Below, piece after piece: positions 7,197 to 13,635 of a stretch of DNA of 13,635 bases (the stretch's first letter is position 1; every line of letters starts with the position of its first letter). The position numbers were made by a program, and so were the translations under genes. The stretch is from UBA11869 sp964544965. GTDB lineage: Bacteria > Pseudomonadota > Gammaproteobacteria > Eutrophobiales > Eutrophobiaceae. The stretch is taken from contig CAZJED010000039.1 in the NCBI GenBank assembly GCA_964544965.1, positions 1 to 13,635 of the forward strand, in the 5' to 3' direction. The notes beneath the pieces are model-generated. The model did not search any database. It was given only the letters and a program-made list of their open reading frames with translations, and was not told the origin of the DNA.

Positions 7197-8204
7197 TCAC
7201 GAAATAAATCTTTTTTTTCTTTTCCAGAAATTATATTTAGTGCTCTGATTAATAGTTATAGAATTTATATCTGTCTCTATCTTAATCTCATCAATATCTT
7301 TTGTTTTTAATGCTTCAAATATAGGCGTGAACCAATTTATTTCGTAATGCATTAGCATTTCAACCCATTCATCAAACTCATAGTAATGTCTAAACTTATC
7401 AAAATCACTAACTACAACAAGATTAATATATTCTGATTTTTTATCTTTAATATCATTGAATCCTTGTGGTAATTTACTAAATGGTGTCGCTGATAACATT
7501 GATAAACCTTCGGATAAGATCTCGTCACTAAACACGGAAGACCAATTTCGATTTAATATATCTGGAAGTTTCCCATAACCCCATAACCAAACACTATTTA
7601 TTGGTAATTTTTTTTCTTCTTCACGATTTATGTTGATAGGTAAATCGTGTAATGTCATTTGAATATCATTGATTAATTGGTCTAAATTTATTTTATCATT
7701 TCCAACCGGCATAAAAGGAAGAATGTCCTGACCAATCACAGAATCAATTGGTTTTGTTTTTAAATTGAGATCCTCGTTTAATTTTAAATACCAACGAGTT
7801 GGACAAGGTATTTCTAACTCAAGATTATAGGGTTTTAACAAATTATTAATTTCTCCAGCTAACTCTAATGCATCATGCTGCGTTAATGTGAATTGACTGT
7901 TATCAACCAATTTTAGGCGATCGCCATCTGCTCTAACATGTACGGGATCTACTCTAAGCCAAATACCATCTGGATATTGATTACTATCAATTAAACGGGA
8001 TATTGAAGCAATTGGTTGATCGTATTCATCGTTTCCTAATAAACCGAATAATTCGCATAATATATTACTAAATGAATTTCTTTTTACTGATCTGTATACA
8101 CCTTTATGAATAAACCAGTGTAAAGCGGGTGCGTTTGGAAAGTCTTCTGGGTAAGCGTTGCCAGACCCAAACAGACCGGGGATAAAGAAAGTCAAACTAC
8201 GCAT
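7197..8204 (-). CDS. RpfE-like protein (COG4255), function unproven
   Basis: 335 residues resembling the family annotated as RpfE-type regulatory protein or cofactor-independent phosphoglycerate mutase-like. Recognisable conserved strings are WLRVDPVHVRADGDRLKL (82-99), the T/H/D stretch LTQHDALELAGEIN (107-120), CPTRWYLKL (134-142), INDIQMTLHDLPININRE (178-195) and NSVWLWGYGKLP (203-214). The protein starts with a short hydrophobic segment (LTFFIPGLFG), which belongs to the fold in this family and is not evidently a signal peptide. An AGGA lies nine bases before ATG 8204. In Xanthomonas the rpfE gene also lies near recJ-prfB-lysS, so the neighbourhood is conserved. No catalytic residues can be named with confidence, and the codon choice is strongly AT-rich, especially in the C-terminal third. 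Confidence 0.75.
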   Translation of the reverse strand: MRSLTFFIPGLFGSGNAYPEDFPNAPALHWFIHKGVYRSVKRNSFSNILCELFGLLGNDEYDQPIASISRLIDSNQYPDGIWLRVDPVHVRADGDRLKLVDNSQFTLTQHDALELAGEINNLLKPYNLELEIPCPTRWYLKLNEDLNLKTKPIDSVIGQDILPFMPVGNDKINLDQLINDIQMTLHDLPININREEEKKLPINSVWLWGYGKLPDILNRNWSSVFSDEILSEGLSMLSATPFSKLPQGFNDIKDKKSEYINLVVVSDFDKFRHYYEFDEWVEMLMHYEINWFTPIFEALKTKDIDEIKIETDINSITINQSTKYNFWKRKKRFIS

Positions 8205-8252
8205 TAGTGAGCATCCTATTAAGTGGAAATATCACAACTAACAAACCGTATT

Positions 8253-8274
8253 ATGCGATAACTTATCACCGCAT
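8253..8274 (-). other. Imperfect stem-loop between thrC and the RpfE-like gene
   Basis: On the minus strand ATGCGGTGA-TAAG-TTATCGCAT can fold into a nine-pair stem, including two G-U pairs, with a 4-base loop. No U-run follows on either strand, so it is not a classical intrinsic terminator. It could be a weak terminator, a processing site or chance. Confidence 0.3.
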
Positions 8275-8284
8275 CAACTTATTC

Positions 8285-9418
8285 TTACATGTTATCTAAT
8301 ATAGCCGACTTGACTTGCGCAAGCGAAGCTTCGACTTTAACGACAGGTGCTGTACTTTGTCTGATTGCTGTATCTGGATCCTTTAGTCCGTGCCCCGTTA
8401 ATGTACAAACAATACGACTATTTTCAGGAATTTTCCCAGATTCTATATCGCGTAATGCTCCAGCTAATGAGGCAGCTGAAGCGGGCTCACAAAATATACC
8501 TTCTTTTTCGGCCAACATTTTTTGTGTTGCCAAAATTTCTTCGTCGCTACATTCATCAAACCATCCGCCTGATTCTTTATTAACAATCCACGCGTAATCC
8601 CATGACTGAGGATGACCAATCCGAATTGCGGTCGCAACTGTTTCTGGATTATCGACCATACCACCCCGAATAAAAGGCGCGGATCCACTTGCTTGATAAC
8701 CTACCATTTTCGGACGTGTTTTAACTATTGGTTTATCTGAAAAATCATCGATTCCGCTAGTACATCCATCTGTAAACAAACCGCTATTAGCACAAGCGTA
8801 TTCACTGTATCCAAGCCAATGGGCAGTGATATTGCCAGCGTTACCCACCGGAAGACAATGAAAATCAGGCGCCCTATCTAGTTGTTCTATAATTTCAAAA
8901 GCGGCTGTTTTCTGTCCTTGCAAACGAAATGGATTAATAGAATTAACAATTGTCACCGGTGCTTCATCAGCAACCTCTTTTACAAGTCGCATTCCATCAT
9001 CAAAGTTACCTTTAATCTGGAGAACAACGGCTCCTTCCATCATCGCCTGCGCTAGTTTTCCCTGCGCGATCTTCCCGTCCGGTATTACAATAAATGCGGT
9101 AATGCCTGCTCGCGCTGCATAAGCTGCGGCAGATGCTGAGGTATTTCCTGTTGAGGCACATATAATTGCATTTGCACCATCCTCAACTGCTTTAGTAACT
9201 GCCATCGTCATGCCGCGGTCTTTAAATGAACAGGTAGGATTTAATCCTTCATACTTAACATAAATATCAACATCTTTACCAAGTATTGACGGAATATTGT
9301 GTAATTTAATTAAAGGTGTATTACCTTCTCCTAGACTAATAATTTTAGTCGATTCGCTTACAGGTAGTCGATTCCGATAGTGTTCGATTAAACCAGTATA
9401 AATTTTCTTTGAACTCAT
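8285..9418 (-). CDS. thrC: Threonine synthase
   Basis: PLP enzyme converting O-phosphohomoserine to threonine, the last step of threonine synthesis. The 377 residues include SFKDRGMTMAV (64-74) with PLP-binding Lys66, STGNTSASAAAYAARAG (89-105), and the phosphate-binding GNAGN loop (192-196), then CTLTGHGLKDPD near the C-terminus. Compared with the compact threonine synthases I know, it has about 15-20 extra residues at roughly 210-232 (ANSGLFTDGCTSGIDDFSDK) before KTRPKMVGYQASGSAPF. The ATG at 9418 has AGG nine bases upstream, placed across the hom stop codon, and the gene begins 9 bases after hom, so hom and thrC are co-transcribed and probably translationally coupled. The downstream gap to the RpfE-like gene is 80 bases. 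Confidence 0.95.
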   Translation of the reverse strand: MSSKKIYTGLIEHYRNRLPVSESTKIISLGEGNTPLIKLHNIPSILGKDVDIYVKYEGLNPTCSFKDRGMTMAVTKAVEDGANAIICASTGNTSASAAAYAARAGITAFIVIPDGKIAQGKLAQAMMEGAVVLQIKGNFDDGMRLVKEVADEAPVTIVNSINPFRLQGQKTAAFEIIEQLDRAPDFHCLPVGNAGNITAHWLGYSEYACANSGLFTDGCTSGIDDFSDKPIVKTRPKMVGYQASGSAPFIRGGMVDNPETVATAIRIGHPQSWDYAWIVNKESGGWFDECSDEEILATQKMLAEKEGIFCEPASAASLAGALRDIESGKIPENSRIVCTLTGHGLKDPDTAIRQSTAPVVKVEASLAQVKSAILDNM

Positions 9419-9427
9419 TTAATTAGC

Positions 9428-10741
9428 CTAACCAAATGTTTCCATACGAATTCGCATTACTTTTCCATCTATTGCATCTAATTTTTCAATTTTGGCAATA
9501 GCCCTATTCATTTCTTTTTCTTTTACGCATTGTGTTAAAAAGATAACGGGGATACAGCTTGCATTCCCTACAGGTTCTTTTTGTAAAATTGCCTCTATAC
9601 TGATATCAGAATCGCCGAGTATTTTTGTTACATCTGCTACGACACCTGGTTTATCGATTGCATGCATACGAAGATAAAAGGCTGTTTCAGTTTCTTCAAT
9701 TGGTAAGATATTAATATCTGATAATGCATCAGGCTGGAATGCTAGATGTGGTACCCGATTTTCAGGATCGGTTGTTAATGCGCGTACAACGTCAACAATG
9801 TCTGCGACAACAGCAGAGGCTGTTGGTTCTGAACCAGCACCAGCACCATAATAAAGAGTTGGTCCAACAGCATCGCTTTTAACCAGAACAGCATTCATTA
9901 CACCATCAACATTAGCAATTAAACGACGTTCTGGAATTAGTGTGGGATGAACACGTTGCTCAATTCCATTTTTAACTTTACGTGAAATGCCAACGTGTTT
10001 AATACGATAGCCCAATTCTTCTGCATACAAAACATCCTGCTGTTCAATTTTTGTTATGCCTTCTGTATAGGTTTTATCAAATTGTAGAGGCATTCCGAAT
10101 GCAATTGAGCCAAGTATGGTTAATTTATGCGCAGCATCAATACCCTCAATATCAAAGGTTGGATCAGCTTCGGCATATCCAAGTGACTGAGCCTCTTTAA
10201 GAACATCTTTAAAATCACGTCCTTTGTCCCGCATCTCCGTCAAAATAAAATTGCCGGTACCATTAATAATTCCGGCAATCCATTCAATTTGATTTGCAGC
10301 TAACCCCTCACGGACAGCCTTAATAATTGGAATACCTCCGGCAACAGCAGCTTCAAATGCAACGGTCACACCCTTTTTCTGAGCAGCTTCGAAAATCTCA
10401 TTACCATGCAGGGCAATCAATGCTTTGTTTGCTGTAATAACGTGTTTACCATTTTCAATAGCTTTTAGAACTAATTCTTTTGCCGGTGAATAACCGCCTA
10501 TTAATTCAATAATAATTTCAACATCGGGGTTATCAACAACTGAGAAAGGATCATCTGTAATGCTTTCTATCTGATTCAGACCAACAATCGCATCGGCGTC
10601 ATATTCTTTTGCCGCAGCCAAAGTTATTTGAATATCACGGCCCGCTCGTCTAGCAATTTCATCTGCATTACGTGTTAGAACACTAACTGTTCCACCACCA
10701 ACGGTTCCGAGACCAAGAAGTCCTATTTTAACAGGTTGCAT
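9428..10741 (-). CDS. hom: Homoserine dehydrogenase
   Basis: Reduces aspartate semialdehyde to homoserine with NAD(P)H, the branch point to threonine and methionine. The 437 residues match the monofunctional enzyme. The N-terminal Rossmann motif is GLLGLGTVGGGT (7-18); ITANKALIA (102-110) and AAVAGGIPIIKAVREGL (131-147) lead into the catalytic domain with INGTGNFIL (159-167) and LGYAEADPTFDIEGIDAAHK (187-206). A C-terminal ACT domain (about 350-437, with HAIDKPGVVADVTKIL) is where such enzymes usually sense threonine, so feedback inhibition is likely. No aspartokinase domain is fused. The ATG at 10741 follows alaC by 23 bases. Confidence 0.97.
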   Translation of the reverse strand: MQPVKIGLLGLGTVGGGTVSVLTRNADEIARRAGRDIQITLAAAKEYDADAIVGLNQIESITDDPFSVVDNPDVEIIIELIGGYSPAKELVLKAIENGKHVITANKALIALHGNEIFEAAQKKGVTVAFEAAVAGGIPIIKAVREGLAANQIEWIAGIINGTGNFILTEMRDKGRDFKDVLKEAQSLGYAEADPTFDIEGIDAAHKLTILGSIAFGMPLQFDKTYTEGITKIEQQDVLYAEELGYRIKHVGISRKVKNGIEQRVHPTLIPERRLIANVDGVMNAVLVKSDAVGPTLYYGAGAGSEPTASAVVADIVDVVRALTTDPENRVPHLAFQPDALSDINILPIEETETAFYLRMHAIDKPGVVADVTKILGDSDISIEAILQKEPVGNASCIPVIFLTQCVKEKEMNRAIAKIEKLDAIDGKVMRIRMETFG

Positions 10742-10764
10742 AATCTAAATTCTCTTACTTATCT

Positions 10765-11967
10765 TTAACCAACAACATTAGTATTTGGGTTTTCTTCTTT
10801 AAGCATTGATCGAATTGCGCGTAATGCCTGACGTGTGCGGTGTTCATTTTCAATTAAGGCGAATCGAACAAAATTATCTCCGTAGCTACCAAAACCTACA
10901 CCAGGTGAAACTGCCACTTTGGCTTCAATTAACACCTTTTTTGAAAATTCAAGCGAACCCATCGCTTTGTATTGCTCGGGTATAGGTGCCCACACAAACA
11001 TTGTGCCCTTCGGTTTGTCTATATTCCAACCCATAGAGTTCAATCCATCACACAAAACATCACGTCGGCCACAATACATATCACGGATATCTGAAACACA
11101 TTGCTGGTCATCTTCGAGCGCAGTGATTGACGCAATTTGAATGGGCGTAAATGTGCCGTAATCCAAATAAGATTTAATTCGTGAAAGTGCATTAACTAAT
11201 GTCGGGTTGCCAACCATAAACCCGACACGCCATCCGGGCATATTGTAACTTTTTGACATCGAGAAAAATTCAACAGCAATATCCTTCGCGCCGGGCACCT
11301 GTAAAATGGATGGTGCTTTATATCCATCAAAAACTATATCGGCATAAGCCAAATCCTGTATTACCCATATTTTATGTTCTTTTGCAATATCGATAATTTT
11401 GCTAAAGAAATCTAAATCAACACACTGTGTTGTTGGATTGCTAGGAAAATTTATAAGTAGCATTTTCGGCTTCGGCCACGAATCACGTATTGATTTTTGA
11501 AGTTCCTCAAAAAAATCGATGTCTGGACCTATTGGTAAATGTCTTACATCAGCCCCGGCAATGACAAAACCAAATGGATGAATTGGGTAGGCAGGATTTG
11601 GAACAAGGACTGCATCGCCATGGTCAACAACTGCCATTGCTAAATGAGCTAAACCCTCTTTTGAACCAAGCGTGACGATTGTTTCTGATTCAGGGTCCAG
11701 ATCAACTTCATATCTTGTTTTATACCAATTGCAAATCGCTCTACGTAAACGAGGAATCCCTTTTGAGATTGAATAACCATGTGTATCACTACGCTTAGAG
11801 GCTTCAACCAATTTTTCAACGATATGTTTTGGTGTGGGCTGATCGGGATTACCCATTCCAAAATCAATAATATCCTCTCCGCGATGCCGAGCCTCCATCT
11901 TCAACTCATTAACGATGTTGAATACATATGGTGGTAGTCGGTTGATTCGTGCAAATTCTTCGTTCAA
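10765..11967 (-). CDS. alaC: Alanine transaminase AlaC
   Basis: A class I/II PLP aminotransferase making alanine from pyruvate and glutamate. The sequence follows E. coli AlaC closely from near the N-terminus: RINRLPPYVFNI (7-18), IDFGMGNPD (34-42), GSKEGLAHLAMAVVDHGD (101-118), VLVPNPAYPIH (120-130), NFPSNPTTQCV (173-183), DLAYADIVFDG (205-215), and the PLP lysine in SMSKSYNMPGWRVGFMVG (K239). FVRFALIEN supplies the carboxylate-binding Arg. The start is TTG at 11967: an in-frame TAG lies 12 bases upstream and the next ATG (residue 24) would delete conserved residues. Only a weak GAG lies upstream. Next to hom-thrC it may belong to the same transcript; a related amino-acid specificity cannot be excluded. 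Confidence 0.92.
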   Translation of the reverse strand: MNEEFARINRLPPYVFNIVNELKMEARHRGEDIIDFGMGNPDQPTPKHIVEKLVEASKRSDTHGYSISKGIPRLRRAICNWYKTRYEVDLDPESETIVTLGSKEGLAHLAMAVVDHGDAVLVPNPAYPIHPFGFVIAGADVRHLPIGPDIDFFEELQKSIRDSWPKPKMLLINFPSNPTTQCVDLDFFSKIIDIAKEHKIWVIQDLAYADIVFDGYKAPSILQVPGAKDIAVEFFSMSKSYNMPGWRVGFMVGNPTLVNALSRIKSYLDYGTFTPIQIASITALEDDQQCVSDIRDMYCGRRDVLCDGLNSMGWNIDKPKGTMFVWAPIPEQYKAMGSLEFSKKVLIEAKVAVSPGVGFGSYGDNFVRFALIENEHRTRQALRAIRSMLKEENPNTNVVG

Positions 11968-11998
11968 TTTATATCTCTAAAAGCCTGAAAAAAATCAG

Positions 11999-12004
11999 AT
12001 TATA
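11999..12004 (-). promoter_or_regulatory. Possible alaC -10 element
   Basis: Perfect TATAAT on the minus strand, ending 31 bases before the alaC TTG start. The -35 region at 16-18 bases is weak. It overlaps the left arm of the inverted repeat at 12000-12019, as an operator would. Confidence 0.42.
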
Positions 12005-12019
12005 CGGTATAGCGTATAA
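12000..12019. promoter_or_regulatory. Inverted repeat in the alaC/nitrilase divergent promoter
   Basis: TTATACG, six bases, then CGTATAA: a perfect 7-base inverted repeat centred between the divergent genes and overlapping the alaC -10. Its size and spacing suit a dimeric repressor or activator, but no regulator gene is nearby and the site may equally be chance in AT-rich DNA. Confidence 0.35.
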
Positions 12020-12063
12020 ACGATACAGAGGTCTTTCAGCTACCTGATTTTTTAAGACTTTAG

Positions 12064-12069
12064 TATAAT
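12064..12069 (+). promoter_or_regulatory. Probable -10 element of the nitrilase-tldD operon, giving a leaderless mRNA
   Basis: Perfect TATAAT ending six bases before ATG 12076. Transcription would normally begin about seven bases after a -10, at or beside the A of the ATG. No Shine-Dalgarno sequence lies upstream of the ATG, consistent with a leaderless message. No clear -35 is seen. Confidence 0.45.
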
Positions 12070-12075
12070 CATTCC

Positions 12076-12891
12076 ATGACCTATGTTGCTGCTGTTCAAA
12101 TGGTGTCGACTGATACCCTTAGTAAAAATCTCGCACTGTCCGAAAAACTGATTGAAGAAGCTGCCGCGAAAAAAGCTAAACTCATTACACTTCCGGAAAA
12201 CTTTCCGTTAATGGGAAAACGTGATGAAGATCGTCTGGCAATTACTGAACCGTTCGATGATGGTCCATTACAGTTGTTTCTCTCAGAGCAATCAAAAAGA
12301 TATAAGGTATGGTTGTTAGGCGGCACAATACCGTTACTAAGCGATAATCCTGAAAAAGTATTTGCAACAAGTTTACTTTTTAACCCCGATGGAGAGTGTA
12401 TCGCGCGTTACGACAAAATTCATTTATTTGATGTTGTGCTTGATGAAAATGATGGAGAATCTTATAGAGAATCGAAAACCTTTAAATCAGGAAATGATAT
12501 TGTCGTAGCACAAACAGAGATTGGAAATATTGGTCTTTCGGTCTGTTATGATCTTCGGTTCCCCGAAATGTATCGCAAAATGCATAATGAGGGTGTTCAA
12601 ATTATTACGGCGCCTTCAGCGTTTACGGCAACAACGGGTAAAGCGCATTGGAAAACATTATTGAAAACACGAGCAATCGAGAACTTGTGTTATCTTATCG
12701 CCTCTAATCAAGGTGGAGTACACGCAAACGGACGGGAGACTTGGGGGCACAGTATGATTATTGACCCCTGGGGTGAAATACTCGCTGAAGTAACAGAAGA
12801 AACAGGTATTGCGATTGCAAAAATTGATATTGAGAAACAAGCTAATATCAGGAAAAGATTTCCTGTGCTAACACATAAAAAACTAGACTAA
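12076..12891 (+). CDS. Nitrilase-superfamily amidase (Nit1/YbeM-like)
   Basis: A carbon-nitrogen hydrolase of 271 residues. The catalytic triad is visible: Glu41 in LPENFPLMGK, Lys114 in RYDKIHLFD and Cys157 in GLSVCYDLRFPE. The sequence resembles the Nit1 branch, whose characterised members hydrolyse deaminated glutathione, a damaged metabolite; that substrate is an inference. The N-terminus MTYVAAVQMVS aligns with the family's first beta strand, so the ATG at 12076 is right despite lacking a ribosome binding site. It is followed after 6 bases by tldD; a nitrilase gene next to tldD is a familiar gammaproteobacterial arrangement. It is transcribed away from alaC. Confidence 0.93.
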   Translation: MTYVAAVQMVSTDTLSKNLALSEKLIEEAAAKKAKLITLPENFPLMGKRDEDRLAITEPFDDGPLQLFLSEQSKRYKVWLLGGTIPLLSDNPEKVFATSLLFNPDGECIARYDKIHLFDVVLDENDGESYRESKTFKSGNDIVVAQTEIGNIGLSVCYDLRFPEMYRKMHNEGVQIITAPSAFTATTGKAHWKTLLKTRAIENLCYLIASNQGGVHANGRETWGHSMIIDPWGEILAEVTEETGIAIAKIDIEKQANIRKRFPVLTHKKLD

Positions 12892-12897
12892 AAACAC

Positions 12898-13635
12898 ATG
12901 GCTAAAGCACTTGATGTAGCAAAAAATATTTTTCTTGATAATAAAGGTCTTGAAGTACATGACATTGAAAACACATTAGATCATGTTATGTCGCCTTCAA
13001 TTGATCAGGCAGATCTTTATTTTCAGTCGGCGCATGCCGAATCGTGGGTTTTAGAAGATCAAATTGTCAAAGAAGGTTCTCACAGTATTAATCAAGGGGT
13101 CGGTATTCGTGCAATTAGTGGAGAAAAAACCGGTTTTGCCTATTCAGATGAGATTGTATTACCTGCATTGACTCAGGCTGCAACAGCTGCACGTTCAATT
13201 GCAAAACACGGAAAAAGTGGTGAACAGAAGATATTAACTAAAACGAACTCACCTGTTTTATACAGTAATAAAGATCCGCTTAATTCAATTTCAACAGAAG
13301 ATAAAGTAAGTTTCTTAAAAAAATTGGATCAAGCTGCACGAAAAAAAGACCCTCGTATTAAACAAGTTTTGATTGGTTTAACCGGATCACAGTCAACTAT
13401 CTTAATTGCAAATAGTGATGGGATGTTATGTGGTGATATCAGACCGCTTGTACGTTTAAACATTAATATCATTGTCGAAGAAAATGGGCGTATTGAAAAA
13501 GGTGGCTCAGGGGGTGGGGGTCGTTTCGGATATGAGTATTTTTTAAATGATGATTTGGCAATGTCCTACATTGATGAAGCTCTAGAGCAAGCGCTGCTTA
13601 ATCTTGAAGCAGAGGATGCTCCCGCTGGATCAATG
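12898..13635 (+). CDS. tldD: Metalloprotease TldD, N-terminal half (3' end outside window)
   Basis: The frame is open from ATG 12898 to the last base, giving 246 residues of a usual 480 or so. It matches E. coli TldD closely: ADLYFQSAHAESWVLEDQIV (about 38-57), INQGVGIRAISGEKTGFAYSDE (about 64-85), RPLVRLNINIIVEENGRIEKGG (about 182-203), GGGGRFGYEYFL (about 204-216) and PAGSM at the window edge. The HExxxH zinc site comes just after this point in the family and is not in view. TldD pairs with TldE/PmbA to degrade or process peptides, including some modified ones. It lies 6 bases after the amidase with no ribosome binding site, so translation is probably coupled. Confidence 0.97.
   Translation, partial: MAKALDVAKNIFLDNKGLEVHDIENTLDHVMSPSIDQADLYFQSAHAESWVLEDQIVKEGSHSINQGVGIRAISGEKTGFAYSDEIVLPALTQAATAARSIAKHGKSGEQKILTKTNSPVLYSNKDPLNSISTEDKVSFLKKLDQAARKKDPRIKQVLIGLTGSQSTILIANSDGMLCGDIRPLVRLNINIIVEENGRIEKGGSGGGGRFGYEYFLNDDLAMSYIDEALEQALLNLEAEDAPAGSM

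Larger units (their letters stand above)
11989..12053. repeat. Outer 10-base inverted repeat in the same intergenic region
   Basis: AAAAAATCAG at 11989-11998 is matched by its reverse complement CTGATTTTTT at 12044-12053, enclosing the inner palindrome. The low complexity of the A/T run lowers its weight. It is recorded because both repeats are nested in one 108-base promoter region. Confidence 0.4.

Noticed and set aside
8253..8274. Intrinsic terminator after thrC
   Set aside because: A stem can form but no U-run follows on either strand; listed only as a stem-loop.
10742..10764. Threonine attenuator leader before hom
   Set aside because: The gap to alaC is only 23 bases, with no room for a leader peptide or terminator.
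11968..12075. Riboswitch or small RNA gene in the largest intergenic gap
   Set aside because: At 108 bases shared by two divergent promoters there is little room, and no recognisable riboswitch core is seen.
12898..13635. TldD as a dedicated maturation protease for the hvf peptide
   Set aside because: TldD/TldE do process some modified peptides, but tldD is a widespread core gene, lies about 10 kb away in a separate operon, and HvfA leaders are expected to be removed by signal peptidase.

Overview
The window reads as chromosomal DNA from an AT-rich bacterium, most likely a gammaproteobacterium. Three things point there: the gene order recJ-prfB-lysS, an alaC-hom-thrC block next to it, and a release factor 2 gene with the same programmed frameshift, codon position and 365-residue length as in E. 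coli. A low-GC marine or sulfur-oxidising lineage would fit, but genus cannot be read from this sequence. No tRNA, rRNA, insertion sequence, prophage or CRISPR array is visible. Genes are tightly packed: the largest gap between them is 108 bp.

Layout. (1) Positions 1-810 (+) hold the C-terminal two thirds of argininosuccinate synthase (argG). (2) From 811 to 11967 ten genes lie on the minus strand with gaps of about 80 bp or less. In transcription order they are alaC, hom, thrC, an RpfE-like gene, recJ, prfB, lysS, and then a three-gene cluster hvfA-hvfB-hvfC. (3) A 108-bp divergent promoter region separates alaC from a plus-strand pair, a nitrilase-superfamily amidase and tldD (cut by the window end).

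How they work together. hom and thrC make threonine from aspartate semialdehyde, with alaC (alanine-forming transaminase) in front. recJ, prfB and lysS are DNA-repair and translation housekeeping genes. The accessory interest is the hvf cluster at 811-2682. It encodes a secreted precursor peptide with GEGKC repeats (HvfA family), a DUF692 multinuclear iron enzyme (HvfB) and a DUF2063 partner protein (HvfC), the known gene set for a copper-binding, cysteine-modified RiPP. Here it sits directly downstream of lysS.

The most notable observation is that hvfA is split across two frames. Signal peptide and leader are in one frame and all four GEGKC repeats are in another, so a conventional gene call yields a cysteine-free VVKVS-repeat protein that hides the peptide's identity. 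This is a pseudogene, a base error or an unusual recoding event. The system itself belongs to a described family; what is unusual is the frame break and the location.
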